Source of the DNA: CAVVVS01 sp963751355
GTDB lineage: Bacteria > Bacteroidota > Ignavibacteria > Ignavibacteriales > Ignavibacteriaceae
Length of the DNA: 64,000 nt
Assembly (NCBI GenBank): GCA_963751355.1
Contig: CAVVVS010000113.1
Location: 1 to 64,000, forward strand
Reading direction: 5' to 3'
Positions 19,000 to 28,367 of the stretch are shown here, piece after piece (the stretch's first letter is position 1; the number at the start of each line of letters is the position of its first letter). The notes under the pieces were generated by a model. That model worked only from the letters and a program-made list of their open reading frames with translations. It had not been told where the DNA came from and made no database searches. The position numbers were made by a program, and so were the translations under genes.

Positions 19000-19578
19000 A
19001 TGGATCCAATTAATATAATAATCGGTTTAAACATAATAGCAACTTTCGGAGCGAATGCAGGGGGTGCTAAAAAAGGTTTAAAAAGCACTTTCACGGTGGC
19101 TAAAGAAAAGCCCAAAACTTATCTTCAAAAATTACCTCTTGTATTGTCAACACTGACGCTTGCTGCATTAATATTAGCGGTCTTTCAATTAGGCACGTTA
19201 AGCTATTCCGGTTCATATTATAATTTAAGATTGATAGCCTTGCCGGTTTATCTTGCTTTCTCGTGGATTCAAATATGGGCTTACAGGAGACTTGGAAGCA
19301 GCTATTCCCAGCAGATATTAATTTTTAGATCACACAGTCTGGTTACATCTGGACCTTTTAAAATAATTCGCCATCCACAATATTTATCACAAATAGTTAT
19401 AGATATTGCCGGTGGTATTGCAACTTTAAGCTACATTGTTATAATAGTTGCATTAATTGAAGTTCCATTCCTGATATTGAGGGCTAAATTTGAAGAAAAA
19501 TTATTGGCAAAGCATTTTAAAGAAACATTTGAGAGTTATAAAAGGGAAAGCGGATTTATGATTCCGTTTATAGGTTAG
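19000..19578 (+). CDS. Isoprenylcysteine carboxyl methyltransferase-like membrane protein
   Basis: A 192-residue membrane protein with about four to five helices and the family end signature GPFKIIRHPQYLSQ followed by a C-terminal acidic/aromatic stretch FEEKLLAKHFKETFESYKRE. The RHPQY motif contributes to SAM binding in this ICMT/phospholipid-methyltransferase superfamily. The bacterial substrates are mostly unknown. It starts 9 bp after the Trm112 gene, so the two are probably translated from one transcript; since Trm112 proteins partner with methyltransferases, this pairing is suggestive but unproven. Confidence 0.8.
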   Translation: MDPINIIIGLNIIATFGANAGGAKKGLKSTFTVAKEKPKTYLQKLPLVLSTLTLAALILAVFQLGTLSYSGSYYNLRLIALPVYLAFSWIQIWAYRRLGSSYSQQILIFRSHSLVTSGPFKIIRHPQYLSQIVIDIAGGIATLSYIVIIVALIEVPFLILRAKFEEKLLAKHFKETFESYKRESGFMIPFIG

Positions 19579-19732
19579 TTGAATTATTAATTATTGTCTT
19601 TATTTTTTAGTTGGCTCTACATAAACTTCATCTATTTGAGGATAGATGTAAAATTGTTTTCTAATAATTAAAAATTCGAGTGTTTATTTTTGTTACGTCC
19701 CCTTTGAGGCGGTTATTATAAGGTTCCTCTCA

Positions 19733-21286
19733 ATGAAAATTAAACTCCTTTACATCCTGTTATTAATTTATATCATTCCCATGTCATGTCAATCAGTTGC
19801 ACAGTTAGCTGTAAGTTATAATAATAGTACAAATTACATCCCGGTATACAATAGAGAGGGAACTCTTTATTTTTCCGTTAAGCCTTTTGCCGATGCTTTA
19901 TCGATAAATTATTATTTTAACCCCGAAACCGAAAAAATAGAATTAAAATTTTCAGACTCATATCTGAAAATAACAGCACAAAACCCTTTCCTGGTTCTGT
20001 CTTCAACAAAAGAGAAAAAGAAAACCGTTTATCAAATACCTACTTCAACTTATTTGTTAGGCGATCAAATTTTTGTGCCCCTCACTTATGTGAAAAAAAT
20101 TTTGGAATCAGCCTCAGGATATTCGTTTAGGTTTGTGTCCCCGAATAAACTTTTCGTCAATAGGGAGAATAGCGGGCATGAAATTGCAGGAAAAGAACCG
20201 ACAAATTCCGGGAACAGTTCCGATTTTAATATTACCGGACTTAAGATTGAACAGAAGGCAAACGGTACTCTCTTAAGGCTTGAATCAAATAAGCGGATAT
20301 TATCTTACAATAGTTTTTTTAAAAACGGAATTTTAAATCTTATCTTTCGTAATGTACATGCGGATACGACTAAAATTGATAACGTGGAAGTAAAAGGTTT
20401 GATTAAAAACATAGAAGTGAAAAATGTAAAATCCGATACCGAGATTAAATTAAAATTAGATGATAATTATTCAACTAACGAGGTTCTGAATGTTGAACAT
20501 AGTGATGATATTTTAATAGCTCTTCATAATAAAATATTTGTGAAGAACAGTATTAAGGCAAGGGAAAAAAAGAAATGGGATTTTAATGTAATAGTAATTG
20601 ATCCGGGACATGGTGGAAAAGATTCCGGCACAATAGGACTTCACGGTATCAAAGAAAAAACTATTACTCTTGATATAGCCTTAAGGCTCGGCAAAATAAT
20701 CCGGAAGCACATGAAAGATGTAAAAGTAGTTTTTACCAGGAAAACCGACAGGTTTGTAGAGTTGTATAAACGAGGGCAAATAGCAAATGAAGCCGGAGGG
20801 AATCTTTTTATATCAATTCATTGCAACGCAACACCGCACAAACCCAGTAATGCTGAAGGTTATGAAATTTATTTACTGAGACCCGGAAAAACGAAAGCAG
20901 CAATCAGGATTGCCGAGAAAGAAAATAGTGTAATAAATTATGAAGCAGATCCGGCTCGATATAAAAAATTAACCGATGAGAATTTTATACTTGTTAGTAT
21001 GGCACAAGCCTCTTATATGAGATACTCCGAAGAATTTTCTTCAATTCTTAACCAGGAATTTAACAAAGATATCGGAATACCTTCCAGGGGTGTGAAACAG
21101 GCAGGGTTTTATGTCCTGGTGGGTGCTTCAATGCCGAGTGTATTAATAGAAACCGGGTTCCTTTCTAATGGACATGATGCAAGATATTTGAATAGTCGAA
21201 AGGGACAAACCAAAATTGCGGAAGCTATTTTTGAAGCAGTTAAAAAGTTTAAAGAACAGTATGATAAGAGCTTTGATGCGGAATGA
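19733..21286 (+). CDS. N-acetylmuramoyl-L-alanine amidase (AmiC-type)
   Basis: A 517-residue periplasmic murein hydrolase that cleaves the bond between MurNAc and the stem peptide. It has a signal peptide (MKIKLLYILLLIYIIPMSCQS; an alternative reading is a lipobox at Cys19), a copper-amine-oxidase-N-like domain (residues about 35-140), an AMIN-like domain (about 165-265) and Amidase_3 (about 280-510). Zinc and catalytic residues are visible: His293 in DPGHGGKDSG, Glu in GIKEKT, His in SIHCNA and Glu in LIETGFLSN. Family members split daughter cells at division. Complete and of usual length; stands alone. Confidence 0.93.
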   Translation: MKIKLLYILLLIYIIPMSCQSVAQLAVSYNNSTNYIPVYNREGTLYFSVKPFADALSINYYFNPETEKIELKFSDSYLKITAQNPFLVLSSTKEKKKTVYQIPTSTYLLGDQIFVPLTYVKKILESASGYSFRFVSPNKLFVNRENSGHEIAGKEPTNSGNSSDFNITGLKIEQKANGTLLRLESNKRILSYNSFFKNGILNLIFRNVHADTTKIDNVEVKGLIKNIEVKNVKSDTEIKLKLDDNYSTNEVLNVEHSDDILIALHNKIFVKNSIKAREKKKWDFNVIVIDPGHGGKDSGTIGLHGIKEKTITLDIALRLGKIIRKHMKDVKVVFTRKTDRFVELYKRGQIANEAGGNLFISIHCNATPHKPSNAEGYEIYLLRPGKTKAAIRIAEKENSVINYEADPARYKKLTDENFILVSMAQASYMRYSEEFSSILNQEFNKDIGIPSRGVKQAGFYVLVGASMPSVLIETGFLSNGHDARYLNSRKGQTKIAEAIFEAVKKFKEQYDKSFDAE

Positions 21287-21370
21287 GTAATCTATTTTAT
21301 CCAAAATGATGCGATAATGTTCATGCATCATAAAAAGAACGAGGTTTTAATTTCGGGGATGTCGACGATT

Positions 21371-21397
21371 TTCATTCTTCTTCCCAAGAAGAATGAA
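21371..21397. repeat. Perfect 12-bp inverted repeat with 3-nt loop
   Basis: TTCATTCTTCTT, loop CCC, then the exact reverse complement. It lies 85 bp after the amidase stop and would make a strong hairpin in RNA of either strand. No uridine run follows on either strand, so it is not a classic intrinsic terminator; it may still stabilise or end the amidase transcript. Confidence 0.55.
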
Positions 21398-21761
21398 TGT
21401 TCATCTTAAGTTAACCCTAAGCAGAAATCCGATACGGTTTTATCGAAGTAATAATCTTCGCCAAGCTCTGATGGCAGGATTGCTGCAATACGGTTAATCA
21501 AGAGCGGCTTAAATGGAGGAAGGAAATATTTCTATAGAGGTTGATTTGCAAATTAAATTGAGTGTTAATTCGGAAAATCTTTCCAAGATCATTACATCTT
21601 AGTATCGGTTATCCTTATAATTAGGCCCTAGTGTCAGTAAAAATAATTCCAATTTATACAACCCTCATTTTTATAGTAATTATCAAAATATCCTGTAATC
21701 ACTATAATCTGCTGTTCATCACACTTAATTACGCCGCTTTCAATTATTAACCAATTTTTGC

Positions 21762-21792
21762 TTGACAAGTATTAAAATTTGCTTTAAGTTTG
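21762..21792 (+). promoter_or_regulatory. Predicted promoter of the efflux operon (Bacteroidota type)
   Basis: TTGACA at 21762-21767 is followed, after 17 bp, by TAAGTTTG at 21785-21792, an exact match to the TAnnTTTG -7 element of Bacteroidota primary sigma factors, and the -33 region TTG is also present. It lies about 130 bp upstream of the TetR gene and directly abuts operator-like repeats. Confidence 0.6.
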
Positions 21793-21882
21793 GAAACCAA
21801 AAATACATTTCCGGTTTCCGCAGTATAAAATTAGCAATTTTTTACTTTAGAAGCCGGTTTTTCAGAGTTACATGGAAACCGG
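21792..21882. promoter_or_regulatory. Operator-like inverted repeats upstream of the TetR gene
   Basis: GGAAACC at 21792-21798 and GGTTTCC at 21813-21819 form an inverted repeat that overlaps the predicted -7 element. A second pair is CCGGTTTTTC at 21854-21863 (degenerate) and GGAAACCGG at 21874-21882. CCGGTTTCC at 21811-21819 is the exact reverse complement of the last site. The position between promoter and repressor gene fits autoregulation by the TetR protein (inference). Confidence 0.5.
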
Positions 21883-21922
21883 ATAAACCAGATTGGTTTT
21901 TTAGGTAGAAAGGTAGAACAAG

Positions 21923-22552
21923 ATGAACGACGAAAATGAGATTAAAGAGAGAATATTAACCAAAGCCGAAGAGATGTTTCTTCAATTCGGATATTCCAAG
22001 GTAACGATGGAGGAAATTGCCGCAAACCTGGGAATTAGCAAAAAGACTCTCTATAAATTCTTTTCAGGTAAAGAAAATTTGGTACGTGATATAGTTGAAA
22101 ATATGCGTTGCGACATAGATAATTATGTGGAAGAATTATGGAATGATTCCAGCCTGGATTTTGTTAAGAGGCTGAAGAAATTAATGGACTTCATTGCAAA
22201 ACAATCTTCAAAGTTAAGAGGACCTCTGCTTGCGGATCTTCAAAAAAACATTCCTGAAGTGTGGGACGAAATAAATAAATACAGGAAGCAGAACACCATG
22301 AAGAAAATGTCGCTGCTGATTAATGAGGGAGTGGAAAAGGGAGCTTTCAGAAAAGATATTGATCAGCAGGTAATGCTGTTAATGTATGTAAATGCGATAC
22401 AGGGAATAATAAATCCCGAGACACTTTCGCAGCTGCCTTATACGGGCAACCAGGTTTTTGAAATTATCATAAAAATAATGTTTGAGGGGATATTTACCGA
22501 AGAAGGGAGAGACAAATATATTTCATATCAAAAAGAGGATACACAGTCTTAA
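21923..22552 (+). CDS. TetR/AcrR-family transcriptional regulator
   Basis: A 209-residue repressor-type protein. The N-terminal helix-turn-helix spans about residues 8-55 (ILTKAEEMFLQFGYSKVTM, EEIAANLGISKKTLYKFFSGKENL), followed by an all-helical ligand-binding domain. It is the first gene of a TetR-TolC-adaptor-RND operon (14 bp before the TolC gene) and has inverted repeats in its own upstream region, so it most likely represses the pump until an effector binds. The effector is unknown. Confidence 0.92.
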   Translation: MNDENEIKERILTKAEEMFLQFGYSKVTMEEIAANLGISKKTLYKFFSGKENLVRDIVENMRCDIDNYVEELWNDSSLDFVKRLKKLMDFIAKQSSKLRGPLLADLQKNIPEVWDEINKYRKQNTMKKMSLLINEGVEKGAFRKDIDQQVMLLMYVNAIQGIINPETLSQLPYTGNQVFEIIIKIMFEGIFTEEGRDKYISYQKEDTQS

Positions 22553-22566
22553 GGAGTATTTTAATA

Positions 22567-23898
22567 ATGAGAATAAATAATATAAATCCTTTAATGATCA
22601 CTATCTTAAGCTTGCTTTTTACGGTTAGTATTTTTTCTCAGCAAAAAAAATATTTAACGCTCGAAAAAAGTATTCAAATAGGGTTGAAAAATAGTGAACA
22701 AATACATTCTTCAAAAATGAAAGTTAAAGAATCGGAAGCTATGTGGAGTGAAGTGAACACGGCGCGCCTACCGTCATTAAAATTTGATGCTTCATATACA
22801 AGGTTGAGCGAAGTTCCGCCGTTTTCCGTAAACACCCCGTTCGGCAAGTTTAATATTTCGCCGTCAATCTTCGATAACTATGTTATGAAACTTTCATTGC
22901 AGCAGCCGATTTTTACCGGTTTTAAGCTTTCGAGCAGTTCGGATATGGCTAAGTATAACACGCTTGCAACAAAGCAGCAGTATTCACAGGATGAACAGGA
23001 TCTCATTCTTAATATTAAGGAGGCTTACTGGAATTTATTCAAGGCAAAAAAATTCAAAGAAGCTGTTGATGATAACCTGGAACAGGTGAAGGCTCATTTA
23101 ATTGATATCCAGAATTTTTATAAACAAGGTTTGGTAACTAACAATGAAGTATTAAAGGTTGAAGTGCAATTATCCGAAATTCAAGTGAATCAAATTGATG
23201 CTAAAAATTCGGTGAAACTTGCAGTAGTTAACTTAGATAATATTATTGGATTACCGCTTTCAACCGAGGTTGAAATCCAGGATACTATTAAAATTGATGA
23301 AACCATGGATCTGAACGGTTTGGATAATCTTGTAGACGAAGCCCGCAATAATAGACCGGCATTAAAAGCTATGGAGTACAAGGTTAAAGCAAGTGAAAAA
23401 GGAATAACTACGGCTAAGTCTGATTGGTATCCGCAAATATATTTGGCAGGTGGATACAATTATGCAAAACCAAATCAAAGATTGCTGCCAACAAAAAATG
23501 AATTTTACGGTACATGGGATGTGAGTGTTGGTCTTTCTTACAATTTATGGAATTGGGGTGCAACAATTGATAAAACTGACCAAGCAGAGGCACAATTTGA
23601 ACAAGCAAAAGACGGATTAAAAACCTTAAAGGATGCAGTTACCCTGGAAGTGACTAGCGACTATTATAATATGATTAAAGCAAAAGAAAAAGTACTTGTC
23701 ACTCAACAGTCCGTAAATCAGGCGAAAGAAAATTACAGGGTAACGAACGATACATTTAAACAAGGTCTTGCCTTGAATTCTGATTTGCTGGATGCCGAGA
23801 CTGCCTTGAAGGCGGCTAGAACGAACCATGCTCAAGCTTTGGTGGATTATGAGGTAGCTAAAGCAAAAATAGAAAAAGCTACGGGAAGAAGTAAATAA
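22567..23898 (+). CDS. TolC-family outer membrane efflux protein
   Basis: A 443-residue outer-membrane channel subunit. After a signal sequence (to about residue 25, IFSQ) come two homologous outer-membrane-efflux repeats rich in long coiled helices, with TolC-type sequence such as IKEAYWNLFKAKKFKEAVDDNLEQ and NLWNWGATIDKTDQAEAQFEQAK. It should form a trimeric exit duct for the RND pump encoded downstream. Second gene in the operon, 14 bp after tetR; 95 bp separate it from the adaptor gene. Confidence 0.93.
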   Translation: MRINNINPLMITILSLLFTVSIFSQQKKYLTLEKSIQIGLKNSEQIHSSKMKVKESEAMWSEVNTARLPSLKFDASYTRLSEVPPFSVNTPFGKFNISPSIFDNYVMKLSLQQPIFTGFKLSSSSDMAKYNTLATKQQYSQDEQDLILNIKEAYWNLFKAKKFKEAVDDNLEQVKAHLIDIQNFYKQGLVTNNEVLKVEVQLSEIQVNQIDAKNSVKLAVVNLDNIIGLPLSTEVEIQDTIKIDETMDLNGLDNLVDEARNNRPALKAMEYKVKASEKGITTAKSDWYPQIYLAGGYNYAKPNQRLLPTKNEFYGTWDVSVGLSYNLWNWGATIDKTDQAEAQFEQAKDGLKTLKDAVTLEVTSDYYNMIKAKEKVLVTQQSVNQAKENYRVTNDTFKQGLALNSDLLDAETALKAARTNHAQALVDYEVAKAKIEKATGRSK

Positions 23899-23993
23899 TC
23901 TAATGTTATTAATTTCGTAAACCACGAATAGTTTCAAATGATTTTTGAACAATAAAATAAAAAATTAAGAATTAGAAAATATCTGAGGCAAAA

Positions 23994-25046
23994 ATGAGTA
24001 AGAAAATAAAATATGTTTCACTATTCATAATCATATTAATGGTAATTACCGCAATACTATTGCATAACAGAGCGGAAATAAAACGTGCGGAAAATATAGT
24101 AAAAATTAGTGCCTACCCGGTAAATGTCGATACGGTAGGAGCAAGATTTTTTACAAATCATCTCAACCTGGTTGGGACAGTGTATGCAAATAATGACGTT
24201 CCGGTTGTTTCGGAAGCTCAGGGCAAAGTGACATCCGTATCGGCGGAAGTGGGTGATTACAAAAAAGCAGGTGCTGCATTAATTCAGTTGGAAGATGCAA
24301 TCGAACTCTCCGCTTATAAAACTGCTGAAGTTAATTATCAAAAAGCACAAAAGGATTACGAAAGATATCAATCGCTTTATAAACAAAAATCTGTCACGGA
24401 TGCACAGCTTGAAAATGCAAAACTCGCTCAGCAATCGGCGGAAGCACAATATATAGCAGCAAAGAAACATTTTGAAGATACTAAAATTACAACACCTATT
24501 TCCGGAGTGGTGGTCTCCAGACCGGTTAATATCGGCGATTATGTCACTAACAGAACTGTAGTTGCGGAAGTTGTTGATATTTCATGGTTGAAAGTTAGAC
24601 TGAATGTTTCCGAGCAAAATGTTTTTGCATTAAAAGTAGGAGATAAAGTTGAAGTAACTACGGATGTTTACCCTGGTGTAACATTTGACGGCAAAATTAA
24701 AACAATTTCGGATAAAGGCGATGCCGCACATAATTATCCTGTTGAAGTGGAGTTGAAGAATAGTAATAAACATCCTCTTAAAGCCGGGATGTTTGCCCAT
24801 GTTATATTTAATTCAACAGAGAAAATAAAATCATTGGCAATATCGAGAGAAGCATTATTGGGAAGTGTGAAAGATGCTCAGGTTTATGTCGTTGAAAACA
24901 ATACCGCTAAATTGAGGAACCTGGTAATCGGAAATTCTTCAAATAATTACCTGGAAGTCTTATCGGGATTGAAAGAAGGGGATGTGGTTATAATAAACGG
25001 TCAAAATAATCTGAAAGAAAATTATAAGGTGAAGGTAATTCAATAA
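23994..25046 (+). CDS. RND efflux periplasmic adaptor (membrane fusion protein)
   Basis: A 350-residue adaptor with an N-terminal membrane anchor (about residues 7-24), a biotinyl-lipoyl-like half (VVSEAQGKVTSVSAEVGDYKKAGAALIQLED), an alpha-hairpin (about 105-150), the second lipoyl half (TTPISGVVVSRPVNIGDYV), a beta-barrel domain and a membrane-proximal domain ending LSGLKEGDVVIINGQNNL. It bridges the inner-membrane RND pump and TolC. Third gene of the operon, 54 bp before the pump gene. Confidence 0.93.
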   Translation: MSKKIKYVSLFIIILMVITAILLHNRAEIKRAENIVKISAYPVNVDTVGARFFTNHLNLVGTVYANNDVPVVSEAQGKVTSVSAEVGDYKKAGAALIQLEDAIELSAYKTAEVNYQKAQKDYERYQSLYKQKSVTDAQLENAKLAQQSAEAQYIAAKKHFEDTKITTPISGVVVSRPVNIGDYVTNRTVVAEVVDISWLKVRLNVSEQNVFALKVGDKVEVTTDVYPGVTFDGKIKTISDKGDAAHNYPVEVELKNSNKHPLKAGMFAHVIFNSTEKIKSLAISREALLGSVKDAQVYVVENNTAKLRNLVIGNSSNNYLEVLSGLKEGDVVIINGQNNLKENYKVKVIQ

Positions 25047-25100
25047 GCCTTTGCATACTCATACAATATGAAAAGATAAAGTTTATTTAGGAGATTAGAT

Positions 25101-28100
25101 ATGACAATTACAGAACTTTCTATCAAGCGTCCTACGTTGATAGTAGTGATTTTTTCGGCGATGATTCTACTAGGATTTTACAGCTATACCCAGATGAACT
25201 ATGAATTACTACCCAAGATAACACCTCCGGTAATTACAATAGCTACTGTTTATCCCGGCGGTTCGCCAAATGAAGTTGAAACTTCCATAACCAAACCGGT
25301 AGAAGATGCATTATCGACACTCGATAATATTGATGATATAAAATCTACGTCTGGAGAAGGAATCTCATTTGTGGTTATCCAGTTTAACCAGGGCGCGGAT
25401 GTTGATCTTCAACTTCAAAATGCGCAAAGGAAAATAAACCAGATAATAAATACTTTGCCAACACAGGCAAAAACCCCTGTGATTTCAAAATTTGCCCTCG
25501 ATGAAATACCTGTTTTGAGAATGGGATTGACAAGTAATATGCCCCCGAAAAAATTCTATCAATTCGTTGTCGATAGAATTCAACCGAGGCTTGCAAAATT
25601 AGGCGGCGTGGGACAAATAACCCTGGTTGGCGGTGAACAAAGAGAAATAAAAGTAAACCTTAACGAAGATAAGATTCGCTCATACGGTTTATCAATACTT
25701 CAGATAGTTCAGGTGATCCAGTCTTCCAACCTGGATCTTCCAGCCGGTAAAATACAAAATAATTCGAACCAGTTTATTGTTCGCTTAGCTGGTAAGTTTT
25801 CTTCACTTAATACATTGAGGAATTTAATTGTAGCGCATTTACCGAACGGCAGCAATATTCATCTTTCAGATATTGCAGAAATTGAAGACGGTGTAAAAGA
25901 TCCGACGAATATAAGTAGAATTGACGGAGTTTCTTCTATCGGAATGCTGGTTCAAAAACAAACCGATGCAAACACCGTGCTGGTCAGCCGGCTGGTTAAA
26001 AATGAAATAAAAAAGATTGAAAAAGATTACAAAGCCGAGAATGTACATTTTAATATTGCCCAGGACGAATCAACATTCACCATTGATGCGGCAAACGGTG
26101 TTAAATTTGATCTGGCACTGGCTGTGCTTCTGGTAGCAATAGTAATGCTTTTATTTCTTCACAGCATCAGGAATTCATTTATAGTTATGATGGCAATTCC
26201 ATGCTCATTAATCTCCACGTTTACAATTATGTACCTTTTCGGTTTTACCTTAAACTTAATGACATTGCTAGGATTGTCGTTGGTGGTCGGATTTTTAGTT
26301 GATGATTCCATAGTTGTTATTGAAAACATATATCATCATTTTGAAAAAGGTGAAAATAAAAGAGATGCAGCATTAAAAGGAAGGAACGAGATAGGTTTTG
26401 CGGCACTGGCAATTACCATGGTTGATGTTGTTATCTACGTTCCTCTTGCATTAACAGGCGGGTTAATCGGAAATATCCTAAGAGAATTTTCTGTTGTAGT
26501 TGTAATTTCAACGCTGTTAAGTTTGTTTGTTTCATTTACGGTTACACCGCTGCTTGCTTCAAGAATTGGAAAGCTTGAAAAATTAGCCGGAAAAACTTTC
26601 ATAGGCAAATTTGCGATTTGGTTTGAAAAAGGATTCAGGAAGTTAACTGATCATTATATAATTATTCTCAAATGGTCGCTGGTGAATAAATGGAAAGTGG
26701 TAGCAATTGCTGTTTTATTATTCGCAGCATCAATAGCACTTGTCCGTACCGGATTTATAGGTGCAGAATTTATGACCCAGCCGGATCGTGGGGAGTTTGC
26801 CGTAATTTTGGAAATGCCGCTGGGTTATTCTCTCGATCATACAAACTTTGTTGCACAAAAGGTAGAAAACTTTATTCGTAAAATGCCCGAAGTGAGAAAA
26901 TTGTTTGTAAATGTCGGCGCGTCGAGCGAAGGAATGATCGGGCAAAATTCTAATAATGTAGCGGAACTGGATGTTTCACTAATACCAAAGGATATGAGGA
27001 TTAAATCGACTAATGAAATAAGTGAAGAAATAAAAACCATGGCGTTGCAGATTCCGGGAGTAAAAGTACGCGTAAACCCCATCGGTATTTTCGGAACTGC
27101 CAATCAAACACCAATTCAATTAGTGGTCAGCAGTTCGAATAGGAAAGATGTTGAAACAGCGGCAGCGGTTGTTGATAGTATAATCAAAAAAATACCGGGA
27201 ACCGCGGACGTCAGGCTGTCATCCGAAAATGGAAATCCGGAAACAAGGATAGACATCGATCGCCAAAAACTGGCTGATTATGGTTTATCGGTTGCAGATG
27301 TCGGAGCCTCATTGAATGTAGCTTTTCAAGGAAATGACGATGCAAAATTTAGGGACGGTGATGATGATTATGACATAAATATATCGCTCGATAAATTCGA
27401 CCGGTCTAAAATTTCGGATATTGAAAATCTGACTTTTGTAAATAGACAAGGACAGTCTGTCCAGCTTCAGCAGTTTGCATCCGTTTATCAAACGACAGGG
27501 CCTACAAAATTGGAGCGAATGAATAGAGTTCCCTCCATAACTGTTTTTTCTCAAGCTATCGGCAGACCTACCGGCAGTATCGGTCAGGATATAAAAGATG
27601 CACTTGCAAAAACATCATTACCAAAAGGCATTGAGATTGCCTATCAGGGTGATCTGAAAAATCAAGCCGAGTCTTTCAGTAGTTTGGCGCTTGCGCTGTT
27701 AGCGGCTATAATATTTGTTTATATGGTTATGGTTGCATTGTATGATTCATACGCAGATCCGTTCATAATTTTATTTTCTATTCCGACGGCAATTATTGGT
27801 GCATTACTGGCTCTGGCTCTAACTATGAAATCATTAAATATTTTTTCCATACTCGGAATAATAATGCTGGTAGGATTGGTGGGTAAAAATGCTATCCTTT
27901 TGGTAGACCGTGCAAACCAGCGCAGGAAGGAAGGCGAGTCAACTTTCGAAGCGATGCTTGATGCAGGCAGAAACAGGATAAGACCGATTATGATGACAAC
28001 CGCAGCTATGGTTTTCGGAATGCTCCCGATAGCATTGTCGCTTGATGCAGGCTCTGAATGGAAATCGGGTTTAGCCTGGGCTATTATCGGAGGATTAATT

Positions 28101-28229
28101 AGTTCATTGTTATTAACATTGGTACTAGTGCCTGTGATTTATGCGCTGGTAGAAACCTGGAAGGCAAGACTGTTAGCTTTTTATCATAGAAAAATTAAGA
28201 AAGAAACTGCAACATTAGCAGCGGAGTAA
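25101..28229 (+). CDS. RND-family efflux pump, AcrB/HAE1 type
   Basis: A 1042-residue inner-membrane proton-driven transporter with twelve membrane helices and two large periplasmic loops. Proton-relay residues are preserved: Asp401 and Asp402 in FLVDDSIVVIEN (TM4) and Lys929 in GLVGKNAILLVD (TM10). The family start ITELSIKRPTLIVVI is present. It exports hydrophobic or amphiphilic compounds with the adaptor and TolC subunits upstream; the actual substrates are unknown. Complete and normal length, last gene of the operon, followed by an intrinsic terminator 31 bp after the stop. Confidence 0.95.
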   Translation: MTITELSIKRPTLIVVIFSAMILLGFYSYTQMNYELLPKITPPVITIATVYPGGSPNEVETSITKPVEDALSTLDNIDDIKSTSGEGISFVVIQFNQGADVDLQLQNAQRKINQIINTLPTQAKTPVISKFALDEIPVLRMGLTSNMPPKKFYQFVVDRIQPRLAKLGGVGQITLVGGEQREIKVNLNEDKIRSYGLSILQIVQVIQSSNLDLPAGKIQNNSNQFIVRLAGKFSSLNTLRNLIVAHLPNGSNIHLSDIAEIEDGVKDPTNISRIDGVSSIGMLVQKQTDANTVLVSRLVKNEIKKIEKDYKAENVHFNIAQDESTFTIDAANGVKFDLALAVLLVAIVMLLFLHSIRNSFIVMMAIPCSLISTFTIMYLFGFTLNLMTLLGLSLVVGFLVDDSIVVIENIYHHFEKGENKRDAALKGRNEIGFAALAITMVDVVIYVPLALTGGLIGNILREFSVVVVISTLLSLFVSFTVTPLLASRIGKLEKLAGKTFIGKFAIWFEKGFRKLTDHYIIILKWSLVNKWKVVAIAVLLFAASIALVRTGFIGAEFMTQPDRGEFAVILEMPLGYSLDHTNFVAQKVENFIRKMPEVRKLFVNVGASSEGMIGQNSNNVAELDVSLIPKDMRIKSTNEISEEIKTMALQIPGVKVRVNPIGIFGTANQTPIQLVVSSSNRKDVETAAAVVDSIIKKIPGTADVRLSSENGNPETRIDIDRQKLADYGLSVADVGASLNVAFQGNDDAKFRDGDDDYDINISLDKFDRSKISDIENLTFVNRQGQSVQLQQFASVYQTTGPTKLERMNRVPSITVFSQAIGRPTGSIGQDIKDALAKTSLPKGIEIAYQGDLKNQAESFSSLALALLAAIIFVYMVMVALYDSYADPFIILFSIPTAIIGALLALALTMKSLNIFSILGIIMLVGLVGKNAILLVDRANQRRKEGESTFEAMLDAGRNRIRPIMMTTAAMVFGMLPIALSLDAGSEWKSGLAWAIIGGLISSLLLTLVLVPVIYALVETWKARLLAFYHRKIKKETATLAAE

Positions 28230-28260
28230 AATAAGAATTTTACTGTTCAGGATTTATTTA

Positions 28261-28300
28261 ACCCGGATTGTCTGTTTGTGGATAATCCGGGTCTTATTTT
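28261..28300 (+). terminator. Intrinsic terminator of the efflux operon
   Basis: ACCCGGATT at 28261-28269 pairs exactly with AATCCGGGT at 28284-28292, followed by CTTATTTT. It lies 31 bp after the RND pump stop codon. Confidence 0.8.
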
Positions 28301-28367
28301 ATTATGATTTGCTCGGGAAAAATTTGAAAATATCAGATATATTATTCAAGTTTCAATGAAAATATCT

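Noticed and set aside
18654..19115. 153-codon minus-strand frame
   Set aside because: It lies opposite the well-supported Trm112 and methyltransferase-like genes and has no motif.
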